Shown here: positions 13,821 to 25,810 of the stretch, in pieces
Layout: every line of letters begins with the position of its first letter
How positions within the stretch are numbered: the stretch's first letter is position 1
Source: Anarhynchus alexandrinus
Lineage: Eukaryota > Chordata > Aves > Charadriiformes > Charadriidae
Length of the DNA stretch: 64,000 nt
Assembly (NCBI GenBank): GCA_008711295.1
Contig: VUYV01000090.1
Span: 737,331-801,330, forward strand
Reading direction: 5' to 3'
Position numbers and translations under genes: made by a program
Notes under the pieces: model-generated
What the model was told of the DNA's origin: nothing
What the model saw: the letters and a program-made list of their open reading frames with translations, nothing else
The model's database searches: none

Positions 13821-16140
13821 ATATGTTACAAAAATACGGTTGTCTTGTCTCATCTAAACAGAACTCTCAAATGTAATAATGAAATTTTGAAACATTTACC
13901 ATGATTCCTTGTCTTCTTCTATCCTCCTCCATCTACTTCATCACAATGACACACAGTAATAATCTTCACCTCCTTCTAAAACTGAATGCAAAAAAAATAA
14001 TTGGAAAAAACTTCCTCAAATATGAAAGAATAATATTTAAACACCCATCAAATCCAAAGGCTTTTTACAAACATACAAATGAGTCAAAGCTACAGGATGT
14101 TAGTCCCTACCATTAACGATATTTAAGCCTTAATATTTTACTCGGTAATGAAGCAAACATGCAGAATAATTACTGTCAAGCAATTAACACATTTCAGTGA
14201 AGAGGAAATCTATCATTTGCTTTAGGAAAAAAAAAGCAGTATGTGCCACAGTGACGATTACAGAAATTCAGTCCAAAATTCACTGTGTTTTCTTTTACAG
14301 ATTATGGTTAAACATGTTTTAGGATACCCTTCAGTATTTTTTTGAAGTTTATTTGAATGCAATGCATTGGGCTTGTCTGTTTGAAGCAGTAAACAGTGAA
14401 CATTTGCAATGCGCAGTCTTGATAAACAGGAATAAGACCAGACAGGGCAAACAAGTACACATTCAAAAAAGATGGCTAACCCCTCTTCATTAAACAAAAG
14501 ATGCAGCTTGTTGCCAAGGATGTTTGGCTGAAGAACTAAGAATATCCTCTAGATCTTTCTGAAGTGTACAAAAGAACAGTGCAGCTACAGAGAAACACAA
14601 AATCAAAGAACAGATCTTGGAAAATAGCCTGAGGAAATACATCTCTCCTCTACATATAAGTATGCGATCTTCTCTTCATAGGCTGACAAAACCAAGGCAG
14701 GAATACATGAAGCAATTGAAACAGAAGGTGATAGAAGTTTAGATTAAGAACTGATGTAAAATTAGAATGAAAGCTTGGATATCAAAATGGTTGGGCATAG
14801 CTTGGGTTCATACGGAGATTATCTTTTTCCACTATTAATAACTCTAAGAAAACTCCTTTTGATTGGAAGCTATACGTACTTTCCAGGCACCCTGCAAAAG
14901 GGCACAGTCAACTTCCAAAATGCTGTTATAGTGGCAGCTTCACCAAAGCAACTCTCCCCTGAGTACTCACCAGAATAGTCTCAGTGTGCTGGGTGTTTGT
15001 TCACTGCTTTAGCTCTATATCGCAGCCATATTATGTGTTTTTCTATGTTAAATTGGTAGAAAAAAGTTGCAAGAATTCCTCCCTCATAGGAACTCTCCGA
15101 TCCCCATATTCCACAGCAACGTATCCTGATCTTCTGTGTGCAACCTCAGAGCTAGATGCACCATTGCAAAGGTCACAGGGTTGAGAAAACGCATGAAGGA
15201 GATTAACAGAGTCTCATTCCTGGAAATAATAAGGGTGTCCTCCTTATAATAAGTGTTTAGTGAGTATGGGAAGTGTCATGTCTCAAGAAATGAAATTGTA
15301 GAGAGGTAGCCTGACCAGATATTCAAAATGCTCCACGATGTACAGTGATTTCAGCAGAACAGTGCTCAGTTATTACTGCTGTGCTTTGCATTTACTGGAC
15401 CTTTTCAACAGTTGTCCTACAATCCTGCTCTGTCAAGTAGAGTCAGTTTCACCCAGTGAAATCTGAATACAAAGTGAGTTTCCTATTGGTAAAAAAGGTT
15501 TGTACCCACCGATTTCCACCAGCATGTCTCTCAGCAGTCACTTCTTACCGAGAACAGGGCTATAAGTTCATTGTTGATTAACCTGTTCAGGAACATGGTA
15601 TTTTTCATTGTCCATTACTCTTTCATGTCAGGAACATCTATTTCCATCCATTCTATAATTATTTTTCAATAAAAAAAAATATCACTAGTAGTGCACCATC
15701 ATTTAATAACGAACTCTCAGGAAAAACTCTTTCTGAAAGACAGTGGACAGGTCACTCAAGGCAAAGCTCTAATTGACTGCCAGGCTTCCTTATTCAGAGA
15801 CAGTATTCAAACTGTATGGAAAGGAGCATGGGAAATGTCTGTCTCAAAGAAGGGAAGATGACAAATAGGTCAAGATTAATTTAAGCCTCACTGAAGGCAT
15901 CTTTAAAAATAGCTGTCTGCAGTTACAGAGTGCTACACCTCCCTCGTTTATTTAATGCCTACTCTCTGCAATATAAACCTAATTGCAGAAATGATCCATT
16001 CAGCACAACATAATTTAAGACTAACAGATTGCATTGTAGAGCTTTACAAAAGTCTCTGGGGTTTACTGCGCTGCTGCTGGCTCCTACAGGTCTTCAGAAG
16101 AGGACCATTCATACCAATACTAACAGGTAAAAGTGCTGCT
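13821..16140. other. No gene seen; downstream flank of the minus-strand gene
   Basis: No supported exons or recognisable repeats. A second AATAAA on the minus strand (15952-15947) is the only feature of note. Confidence 0.55.
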
Positions 16141-16166
16141 TCTACCTGGCACACTGCTGTCTCCCG

Positions 16167-16172
16167 TTTATT
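16167..16172 (-). terminator. Poly(A) signal AATAAA
   Basis: A canonical hexamer on the minus strand 59 bases after the TGA at 16231. It implies a very short 3' UTR. A second AATAAA lies at 15952-15947 and could serve a longer one. Confidence 0.45.
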
Positions 16173-16230
16173 TTCATTGGCTGCATTTGGACCACAAATG
16201 AATCACAACAGATATTAGATACATAACCCT

Positions 16231-16344
16231 TCAGGCATATGCTGTGTCATCGGCTGTGGGCCAGAGCATCGGACCCACTACATCAAACTGACATGTTCTG
16301 CGAACATTCATCATCTTGTATAATTCCATTGCATCATGACCTGT
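16231..16344 (-). CDS. Terminal coding exon with stop
   Basis: The acceptor is CTTTAACTTTTTTCAG. The exon is phase 0 and reads TGHDAMELYKMMNVRRTCQF then DVVGPMLWPTADDTAYA before TGA. It carries 37 codons of balanced composition. An AATAAA lies at 16172-16167, about 60 bases past the stop. No open frame continues beyond, so it is read as the 3' end of the gene. Its link to the upstream exons depends on phase only. Confidence 0.62.
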   Translation of the reverse strand, partial: TGHDAMELYKMMNVRRTCQFDVVGPMLWPTADDTAYA

Positions 16345-16982
16345 CTGAAAAAAGTTAAAGAACTAATAGTCATGATCAGCTGAAGAAACATAAACCTTCG
16401 GTTCCAGATACTAGGAATTAAAACAAAGTTTTAAACACCCTTCTAAATTAAGTAAATAAACATTATTTCAATGACTGTATTTATTGTTTCAATTATTCTA
16501 TATATGTATTTGTAGAACATATAAATACTACACTGTGGAAGAAACTTAGGAAGGTAGTCTATGGAAAACTCCATCCCTATGTTGCCTGAGGACCAGGTAC
16601 AAAAGATGAGAAAACTGTAAGTTGGCTCACAGACCAACTTATCTGGCCCACCACTTTCCAACAGTATATCCTCATAGTCAACACGATCTTTTCAGTAGCG
16701 AGAATCAGTAATAGTCAAAACTATTCCTCACGGATCCAAGGTACCCACAGACTGCTGGAACACCAGAGTCTATGGGCATGTTCTGCTCAGTTCATAAAGC
16801 CAGTGCTCTCTTTCCATCCACCAGCACTGCAGCGCAGGCTGCACCAGATGCACAGGCAGTGAGCCCTAAGTATTCAGACCACATCTTTCGCAGAGAGACT
16901 CATTTTTTGTCTTGTGCAGTGGGTCTCCTGTTTTCATCTTTTCCTTTTTAATCCTACTGTGGCACTGTTTGCTGCTCTGAAA

Positions 16983-17590
16983 GACAATGTGCTGGTTTTG
17001 GCTGGGATAGAGCTAATTTTCTTCATAGTAGCCAGCATGGGGCCACATTTTGGATTTGTGCTGGAAACAGTGTTGATAATACAGGGATGTTTTCATTACT
17101 GCTGAGCGGTGCTAACACCAAGTCAAGGACTTTTCTGCTTCCTCACACTGCCCCACCAGCGAGTAGGCTGGGGGTGCACAAGAAGTTGGGATGGGACACA
17201 GCTGGGACAGCTGAGCCCAACTAACCGAAGGGATATTCCATACTATATGACATTGTGCTCAGCAATATAAAGCTGGAGGAAGAAGAAGGAAGGGGGAGAC
17301 GTGCAGAATTATGGCATTTGTCTTCCCAAGTACCCATTACGTGTGATGGAGCCCTGCTTTCCTGGAGATGGCTGAACCCCTGCCTGCCAATGGGAAGCGG
17401 TGAATGAATTCCTTGTTTTGCCTTGCTTGTGTGCGCGGCTTTTGCCTTACTTATCGAACTGTTTTTATCTCAACCCATGAGTTTTCTCACTTTTAATCTT
17501 CCGATTCTCTCCCCCAGCCTGCTGTGCGGGGAGTGAGCGAGCGGCTGTGTGGGGCTTGGTTGCCGGCTGGGGTTAAGCCACGTCAGACAG
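16983..17590 (+). mobile_element. Solo LTR, ERVL-like, imperfect target duplication
   Basis: The LTR is 16988-17585 (598 bp), TGTGCTGG...CCACGTCA, plus strand. Flanks GACAA (16983-16987) and GACAG (17586-17590) match at 4 of 5 bases. It has a TATAAA at 17266-17271. It is closely similar along its length to the LTR at 30257-30866 (shared GCGAGTAGGCTGGGGGTGCA and ACACAGCTGGGACAGCTGAG). It lies in the last part of the minus-strand gene, between the 18.1-kb exon and the terminal exon. Confidence 0.88.
17266..17271 (+). promoter_or_regulatory. LTR TATA box
   Basis: TATAAA at mid-LTR, in the expected U3 promoter position. Confidence 0.5.
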
Positions 17591-18112
17591 CTATCCGACT
17601 GCTTGTTCAGCCATGTGGCCACACATTCAGCAACTGTAATTCACCGTTATGGCAAGCTCTGAAATATTATCTCTCTTCAAATGAATATTCCTGATCACAC
17701 ATCAGCCAGACTGTAGTGACCACCCTTCAGCAAGAAGGCCTTCCTTCTTTTCAGACACATGGGCATACTGCCACTGTGTTAATGACTTGTAACTTTTGAG
17801 TGCATTAAAAGCAGCACACAGACTACAGAAACAAAAGTCAGTGCATTTTTAAATGTTCTGAAAGCTGTCATCAAGTAGCGCTGCGATACAGCAGTACCAT
17901 TGCTAACAACAGGCTATAAGCTTTGCACTGAATTTGCAGGGCGTCAGGTTCTGCTCTGAGTATGTCTTTGTTTCACTTGGTGTAGCCGTGTTTGTGATTC
18001 CTCTAACTGACCAGTTGCGTACCTTTAATTTGTTTTGTTTACCTTTGTACAACCATAGTTTTATACAGATAGCAGTAAAAAGCAATTACTCTACATAGGA
18101 TGAGATACTTAC

Positions 18113-18152
18113 GACTCTAACATAATGCAGAATGAAGAGACACAGACCTGGT
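18113..18152 (-). CDS. Possible exon (40 nt) before the terminal exon
   Basis: It has a good acceptor (AAGGCCTCTGCTATCAG) and a strong GTAAGTAT donor. Read in phase 2 it gives PGLCLFILHYVRV and leaves phase 0, which is what the terminal exon needs. A second frame is also open. The exon joining it to 27.0 kb was not found. Confidence 0.42.
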
Positions 18153-18757
18153 CTGATAGCAGAGGCCTTAAGAAGTGGAGACACAAGATACGGTATAGAG
18201 GAGTACAGGTATGGGAGGATAAGAGGTGAGGGACAGTCCTGGCACTAGTGACTATAAACAACTCAACCATGACCAGTAACAAAATGCAGACCTGGACAAA
18301 ACTGGGTTGAGGTAGATAAGAAAACAAAGAAGCAGTATCCAGTACATGTAAAATAGACCATACATTATAAATCCAGATGTATTGCTGAGCTGCAGATCAA
18401 TGAAGAAATGGCAAAGGTGTAAAAGTGTGTTAGCAAATGTACAAAAATTATCCTGAGTGGTGGATCCAAGAGCAAGGAAGAAGGAACCGTCAATACAAAC
18501 ATCCTATTCCTCCTGGCACAGGACTCTAGATGCTGACAACTCATGGTAAACACCCCCACCAGCACAAAACCACTGACCTTGGGACACCGAGGAGCAGTGA
18601 AAGGGTGAGCATAATCCCCCGAAATGGGGAGAAGCTAAGTTCCTGTAAAGCAATTTTAATTGCATTATTATTCTTTCTCTTTCTGCAACAGATCTAGACT
18701 AATAATTATTCTTGAATTAGACTGCTAAGATTTCAACTATACTAATTAAAAAATAAT

Positions 18758-18830
18758 GGATATATATATTTTTATATATACACACATATATAAATATATA
18801 TATTCATATAAATATCACTCTATATATAGA
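18758..18830. repeat. AT-rich microsatellite
   Basis: Mixed TA and CA dinucleotide runs, near-palindromic (TATATATATT...TATATATA). Confidence 0.85.
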
Positions 18831-20186
18831 GGGAGATAGAAGTATGTGCTTCCTCTTTGTCTGTAAACAAGATTTTGAATGTAGCAGACTACTGATTCCA
18901 CTGCTGAGGCTGACTCCAAACACTATCTATATTTGCTTACATTGCCCCAATGGAGATGGAGGCAGAGAAAAGACAGTACTGAAGCTATGGTAAGTCTAAA
19001 TTTTGAGCAAAACTGAGTAAGTCTAGTCACAGATTAGGTCAGGAAACATGTCCTGATTGGTGGAAATTACAAACATAGGTCAAAATACGACAGTGTACAA
19101 TTAGTTCAATTATGGAAGCAAAACCTTAATAGATAGAAGTTATTAGTTTGGTCAGAAATTGGAGGACTCAAATGTCAAATATTTTAAAATGACTAGTTTT
19201 ATCATTACGACTCTCACCATCTCCTGTTGAAAACAGTTGAACAGAGACCATTCATACGATTTAGCTTCCTGCAAGTCAAGAAACAAAATTAATCAGAAGA
19301 CCTTTCTTTCCAATTGCTGTTGTCTATCTAGGCAAATTGAACAATGAAACTTTCAGTTGAGAAGTTTTTAAATTCAAATGCATGGTGAATTCATATAGTC
19401 AAAACCAAACATTCTCAAGTGGTTTCCTCTTTTCACATCTCCTGAAATGCAGTCTTTCAGACTTGCCAGTTCTTCCTAAAAGCAGGACAGAATTCATACA
19501 TGCTAAAATTGTGTATATTATTCAGTTTGGGGAAGTCAATGCTAGAAGCTTTCTTGTTTTTAACAGGGAACGTTGTTGGCCTTTCTTCTTTAATTAACAT
19601 CATTCTATAAGTTCATGAACTAGTTGTCAAATTTCTTGATATGAAATACCAATAATCAGGCAGTAATTCTACAAGTTACAATGATTGTAAGAAATAGTCG
19701 TTAAATACATTATTCTGTGACTGTAAACAGGAATTCCCTTATGGAATAAAATTAACGATTTGATCCAATGTCAACATTTGATTATTCAGGGATATGACAG
19801 CAGACTGGGAAATGATTCAGACAGAGCAAAACAAATGTAAATCAGGCTACAGAATACACACACAGCGCATTCTCCTGAGAAAGTACTTGTAATCAAATGA
19901 CTGTAGAAAGTACGTGCAAGTAATAGAAGGCAGAACACTGCATAATCTCAGGTACTTCGCTGCAGCCAAGCAAACTGAAGGAAGGGCTTACATAAGTCAG
20001 AGTTTAGATTAACTCACAAATAATCAAAAGTTAGCTGTAGTTCAGTACAGTGTTTCAACATTGTTAGTACCCACGCTTTGCAGAATCTTTTTCAATTAGC
20101 TAAATAATAATTACCCCCATGCCTGTTTCTCTGGTTTTTGCACAGGTTAAATTAAAGATTACAAGCATACGAAAAAAAAAGATACA

Positions 20187-20320
20187 CACTTTGAAGGATA
20201 CCAGTTATGCACTGGACTGGTACTCAGGAGATGTAGGTCCCATTCTCAAGTTTGCTGATGATTTGCTGAATGATATTGGGCAACTTATTTTTGGTTTCTG
20301 TGTTTCCCTAAATATACTTT
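20187..20320 (+). mobile_element. Old tRNA-derived SINE
   Basis: The sequence follows the amniote SINE order: ACTGGACTGGTACTCAGGAG, ATGTAGGTCCCATTCTCAAG (B-box remnant), GCTGATGATTTGCTGAATGA, TATTGGGCAACTT, and TTTCTGTGTTTCCCT (the GTGCCTCAGTTTCCC block). It is diverged. It is not coding, although it lies in an open frame. Confidence 0.6.
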
Positions 20321-21337
20321 ACCTATATTGTCTATACAGAATTTAGCCGTACAGAAATTATTCATGGCAGAACTGGATCTTGTTACTTTTCATGTGATGG
20401 GAAACACAATGGATGCTGATCTCAGTGGAGAGCATCTACGTACTAGTACCATAAATTACTTAATAGCTTAGATAATGAATCTTCTGTGGCAGCTAATTGC
20501 CCTACATGTAAAATGCATCAGCTCTTTCCTATAACATGCCAGTTCAGTTGCAGCCAAGGAGAAAAAAAAGCTGTAGTGAACACTAGGGAAGAAACAGAAA
20601 CGACCACTGATTTCCTGCTTTGGTTTGCCTTGGTGGTTGCAGATGTACACACCACGAATCCACCTCTTGTCTTGTAGTTACTGGAGAGAAGTCTGCTCTC
20701 CTCTGCTGGCCACCAGCTAGTGTTCCACTTTTCACAGTCACAAAAACGAGCACAAAATTTGCTTCAAAGTTAATAGCACTAAAAATACATTAAGAGAAAC
20801 ACAATAAGAGTAACTAATTATACTCTATTTCTCAACAAAAATAATGCCATCAGGTATGAATGAACATTATCCTATCACACAAATCCAGACAAAATATAAA
20901 CAATGATACTTCAAAACACGCTTGAAATAAGGTCCAAATTATTTCTAAGGCATTCAACACATTCTGACAATTTAAAATTATATGACATTTCTGAAAAAAA
21001 AAAATATTAAAATAGGTTACTTTTAGTGTAGATTGGTTTTACACTATTTTAATGGAAAATGATTATGAGAATTCATAAGCAATTTGAGTAGAACAAACAT
21101 ATCAAGTTTGAATTTAAATGAAGTCTCTTTGGATAAAACATCAGTGTAATCAGTTCCATTCACAGCCATATATAGTGTGGATTTACTTTATAATCCATCA
21201 GATTTGACCATACTGTGTTCCCTTTCTCCACTCTAGCAAAGCAAAACTAACACTCTGAACTAGAATAGGAATTGGTGTTCAGTGGTAACATTGTAGGAAA
21301 TGCCCCTTCTATGGTGATTCATGGTGAAAACTGTAGC

Positions 21338-21362
21338 TACCTGCTGGTCTTACCAGCAGGTA
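21338..21362. repeat. Perfect 11-bp stem, 3-base loop
   Basis: TACCTGCTGGT at 21338-21348 pairs with ACCAGCAGGTA at 21352-21362. A partial (TTAAGAC) tandem follows. Confidence 0.85.
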
Positions 21363-21658
21363 AGACTTAAGACTTAAGAATCATATGTCTTGACCCTTAA
21401 CAGACCTTTGCTGTCACTACTGTACCATTGTATAGATGCAAAGAATGATAACTTTCTACATTATGTATACATGAAAAGAGGAGAGATTTTTTAATTATTA
21501 TTATTATTTTATTCTTTTTTTACACTGCCCATTGGGCCTCTTTCCACTGCTTCCAAATTCAGGATGTTGAAGTCACACATTATAGGTGAAATAATACACT
21601 TGAATTGTGAAGAAATTAACGCCTGTTAGCTATTTAGAGTTACAAACAAACCACTTGA

Positions 21659-21670
21659 GGGGGGGGGGGG
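21659..21670. repeat. G12 homopolymer
   Basis: Twelve consecutive G, a place where sequencing length errors are likely. Confidence 0.8.
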
Positions 21671-22052
21671 AAATACCCAAACCTTTGCCAGCCTATGAAG
21701 AGTACACAACATACAGCTGTATCAAATTACTTCTGAGAAATCAGGTGATGACCATAATGTTAATTTTCAACAAAGACAGTAGAGCTAAATCACCAAGTGC
21801 ATTCTGCTTATTTTCAATAGTTATGATTGCCACAATATCAACTGGAGAGAAAAACCTTTGTACTTAATAAGTATTCCTTACTAAATGTAGAAAAAAAAAA
21901 TAGCTTCTCTGCTAATGCAGTGAGACATTTTTATCTACATTTAACACAGAGTGAATAAATATTGAAATTCCGAAAGTGCTTTTAAGTACTACAGTTCTGA
22001 TTAGCAGCAAAGCATGTATTTAATTTACTTAGTCTTTAAAACAGTAAATGAA

Positions 22053-22101
22053 TGTGTATATAAAATGTATATAAATGTACATGACACATTTTATATACAC
22101 A
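22053..22101. repeat. 16-bp inverted repeat
   Basis: TGTGTATATAAAATGT (22053-22068) and its exact complement (22086-22101) are separated by 17 bases. Confidence 0.85.
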
Positions 22102-22474
22102 GATCTATTCAACGTGTGCCTAAAGACAGACATATAACAATACAGAAATTTTGAAATAGCAGTAAAACCAGCTGTTTTTAAAATAACAATCATTTCAGAA
22201 GCGATGCCAGTTGCAAATAATGACTATTAACATGTCATACCAGCATTAGAATTTGCTTCTATCCAAATGTAAGTAGAGGAATTCCTTCTAAATACTAAAA
22301 CCAAACTGATGGTGTTTAATCTGTTTCTAATTCTGGTACAGTGAACCTACATATATTTTCTGTCTGGTCATGTTATAAAGCTCTTTTTCTTCCCATAGAA
22401 GATGTACATGGATATAAATAAGGTTACAGGCTTTGAACTATCATTCCAGAAAACCTGACTATGCAACAATTCTT

Positions 22475-22499
22475 TAAAAAAATAAAAATAAAAATAAAA
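22475..22499. repeat. (AAAAT)n tract
   Basis: A short A-rich pentanucleotide repeat read directly. Confidence 0.8.
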
Positions 22500-22742
22500 G
22501 ATATGTACTGTTGGGAACTGTGTTTTCCTCCTTATGTATAAACCTGGAAGCATCTTTCCCAACGTTTCTTGTAAAGTGCTCATGCTGTAAACAAAGCTAA
22601 AGTTAACAGTATCATCCTGAAATATCATGTGAGGTCTCTTGAAGCTGTCCCACATTGGTATTCCATCTGGATGCTATTTAATGAGCAAAGCTTGCCCCTT
22701 TGGTAATCAGACAGTCTCAGCTAAAGTACAGGCAGGTTGACT

Positions 22743-22834
22743 TCATTGGGAACGATTCTGAACACTTTGTTCGGAATTACAAGTTCTCTTCTTTTGCTGG
22801 ATGGTTCTTTGTTCCCCTCGGATAGTAGAGATAC
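22743..22834 (-). CDS. Possible alternative terminal exon
   Basis: An excellent acceptor (a long T tract then CCCCCCCAG) opens a phase-1 frame reading ISTIRGEQRTIQQKKRTCNS and nine more residues to a TGA at 22745-22743. The phase matches the exon at 27.0 kb, so it could end a shorter isoform. No convincing AATAAA lies just downstream, and a weak internal donor (GTAATT) could make it internal. A CR1 element starts about 100 bases away. Confidence 0.3.
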
Positions 22835-22929
22835 CTGGGGGGAAAAAAAAAATTCGGTAGTCAGTATGTTTGGGAAGTAAGAATTCCCAACTATTCACAG
22901 TCACCAAGTATAGGATCAATCTTTGTGCT

Positions 22930-23415
22930 ATCATAGAATATAATAGTTTGGGTTGAAAGAGACTTTTAAAGGCCATCTAGTCCAACCCCCCCTGCAATGA
23001 GCAGGGACATCTTCAACTAGATCAGGTTGCTCAGAGTCCAGTCCAACCTGACCTTGGATGTTTCCAGAGATGGCACACCTACCGCCTCTCTGGGCAACTT
23101 GGTCCAGTGTTTCACCACCCTCATTGTAAAAAGTTTCTTCCTTATATCTAGTGTAAATCTACACTCTTTTAGTTTAAAACCATTATCCCTTGTCCTATCG
23201 CAACAGGCCCTGATAAAAGTTTGCCCCCATCTTTCCTGTAGGCTCCCTGTAAGTACTGAAAGGCTGCTATAAGGTCTCCCTGGAGCCTTCTCTTCTCCAG
23301 GCTGAAGAACCCCAACTCTCTCAGCCTGTCCTCATAGGAGAGGTGCGGCCCTCCTCTAGACCCACTCCAACAGGTCCATGTCTTTTCTGTGCTGAGGACT
23401 ACAGAGCTGGACACT
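22930..23415 (-). mobile_element. CR1 LINE 3' fragment
   Basis: Begins TCATAGAATATAATAGTTTGG (3' end on the minus strand) and runs into the ORF2 C-terminus. The minus frame 23471-23169 includes [20 protein letters not shown]. Truncated at both the coding 5' side and by frame breaks. Confidence 0.92.
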
Positions 23416-24420
23416 ATCAGCAGAAAGCTGATATAGCAGACAGAAGCTGATGTAGATGACGGAGAGGCCAAGGAACCTCAGAAGTCTATCAAAAGAAATG
23501 GTTTAGTTCAGGTTTTACAACAGAGTTTGATGCAGAAATCTCTGGGTGAAATTCTATCATTTATGCTACACACAGGGAATTAGTTCATCTAATGATCCTC
23601 AGACTCAAAATTTATGGACTAGTCTGCACTGCACACAAATAGAATTAGAGCAGCATGGTGCAAAGGTCTCCCAGAGCTAATCAATGAGGCCTGAATAGAA
23701 CATAGCGTATTTGTGGGCCAGCTTTAACTTATGTTGCTGATGTAACATCTCCAGAGACTTCAGCACTATAGAGAACTAGTTGAAAGAAAGTCTTTAACAT
23801 CACTTCTTTCTCCTTTTCTAATTCCTCTTTAGCCTGCTACGTAAAAAATTAGCACAGAAAAGTGATGGAGCTGCTTCTGTTAGCTTTATTTAGGTGAAAA
23901 TTACCTCATAATCAGGTTGCATTGTATTGTTATAATTATTCTATGAAAATATGATGGAAAGACTTCTTCTCATAATCAGTTCTGTGACAAAGTAAAACAG
24001 GTGTTTATTTTCTGTCTCAAAACTCCACCAGCCTCCATTCCAAGACTAAGACCTCTTCTGAAATTTTCCCTGGCTACTTGTATACAGTATGTATACCCCA
24101 GATATCCATAGCCCTTTCAAACATTCCTCTATACACATGGTGCTCAAGCAGAGTGTTATTTTGATTAATGAAATACTGGAAAATATGGAAGTATTCCAGT
24201 AATAAACAAAGGAAAAATATGAAAAATAATTTATAGTTTTGCACACATACTTCAACACATGTAGATAGAAATCCCTAAGCTGAAAGATTGTTATTAAAGT
24301 TGTAAAGTCAAGTGCACATAAGAAAAAAACCCATATAGAGTGAAGGCTGACAGCAAACTTTCACTCAGCCCCCTATGCGGCTAACATAATACTCAATGGG
24401 GCACTTTACCTGTGTGAAAA
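23416..24420. other. Intronic sequence, nothing recognised
   Basis: No exon or repeat supported between two CR1 copies, apart from an imperfect repeat of AAGCTGAT just beyond the first copy. Confidence 0.5.
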
Positions 24421-25810
24421 ATAGAATCATAGAATGGTTTGGGTTGGAAAGGACATTTAAACATCAGCTAGTCCACCCCACCTGCCACAGGCAGGGACAT
24501 CTTTCACGAGATCAGGTTGCTCAAAACCTCATCCAACCTGACCTTGAACACTTCCAATGATGGGGCATCCACAACTTCACTAGGTAACCTGTTCTAGTGT
24601 CTTACCACCCTCACCATAAAAAATGTCTTTCTTGTGTCCAATCCAAATTTACCCTCTTTAGGTTTAAAACTATTGCCCCTTGTGCTGTCACTACAGGCCC
24701 TGGTAAAAAAATCTCTCTCCATCTTTCTCATAAGCCCCCTTTAAATATTGAAAGGCTGCAATGAGGTCTCCCTGGAGCTTTCTCTTCTCCAGGCTGAACA
24801 ACCCCAACTCTCTCAGCCTTTCTTCATAACAGTGATCTTCCAGCCCTCTGATCATTTGCGTGTCCCTCCTCTGAACCCACTCTCCCACTCTAACAGGTCC
24901 ACGTCTTTCTTGTAGTTTCTGGGACCCCAGAGCTGGATGCATTTCTACAGGTGGGGTCTCACGAGAGCAAAGTAGAAGGGGAGAATCACCTTCCTTGATC
25001 TACTGGCCACACTTCTTTTTATGCAGTCCAGGATACAATTGGCTTTCTGGGCTGCAAGCGCTGGCCTGGACCTGGGACATTGCTGGCTCACATCCAATTT
25101 TTAATCCACCAGTATCACCTAGTCCTTCTCAGCAGGGCTGCTTTCAATCCCTTCACCCAGCCTGTATTGATACTGGGGATTGCCCTAACCCAGGTGCAGG
25201 ACCTTACACTTGGCCTTGTTGAACTTCATGATGTTCACATCAGTCCTCAAGCCTGTCCAGGTCCCTCTGAACGGCATCCCTTCCCCCAAATCAACTGCAT
25301 AGAATCATAGAATGGTTTAGGTTGGAAGGGACCTTGAAGATCATCAAGTTCCAACCCCCCTGCCACAGGCAGGGACACCTCCCACTAGACCAGGTGCATC
25401 AACTGCATCACTCAGCTTGGTGTCATCTGCAAACTTGCTGAGGGTGTGCTCAATCCCACTGTCTGTGTCACTGATGAAAATAGTAAATAGTGTTGGTCCC
25501 AGTACAGACCCATGAGGGACACCACTTGTTACTGGTTTCCACTTGGACATTGAGCCATTGACTATAACTATTTGGATGTGGCCACCCACCCAATTTCCTA
25601 TCCATCTAACAGTCCACCCATCAAACCCATACGTCTCCAATTTAAAGGTAAGAATGTTGTCAGGTCTGTATCAAAGGCATTACAGCAATCCAGGTAGATG
25701 ACATCCATAGTACTTCCTTTGTCCACTGATGCAGTCACCCCATCATAGAAGGCCACTAGACTAGTCAGACATTATTTGCCCTTGGTGAAGCCATGTTGGC
25801 TGTAGTCACA
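24421..25810 (-). mobile_element. CR1 LINE fragment carrying a nested CR1
   Basis: About 1.3 kb of CR1 on the minus strand, from the 3' end back to the RT palm. Frames include [20 protein letters not shown] (minus 24942-24691) and, in the [11 protein letters not shown] and [13 protein letters not shown] (minus 25640-25344). The FADD catalytic pair is retained, but the ORF is broken by frameshifts and by the 97-bp insertion at 25301-25397. Confidence 0.92.
25301..25397 (-). mobile_element. Nested 97-bp CR1 3' end with 11-bp target duplication
   Basis: A second CR1 3' terminus (AGAATCATAGAATGGTTTAGG...) sits inside the older CR1. The host sequence ATCAACTGCAT occurs at 25290-25300 and again at 25398-25408, immediately flanking the insert. 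This is the pattern of a heavily 5'-truncated retrotransposition event. Confidence 0.85.

Larger units (their letters stand above)
18153..22742. other. Intron; SINE, hairpins and simple repeats
   Basis: Holds an AT microsatellite (18758-18830), an old SINE (about 20187-20320), a perfect 11-bp hairpin (21338-21362), TTA repeats (21491-21510), a G12 run (21659-21670), a 16-bp inverted repeat (22053-22101) and AAAAT repeats (22475-22499). At least one exon needed to fix the reading phase was not found here. Confidence 0.5.

Noticed and set aside
18365..18600. GC-richer minus ORF (LVGVFTMSCQHLESC)
   Set aside because: No usable donor in phase; kept out of the exon list.
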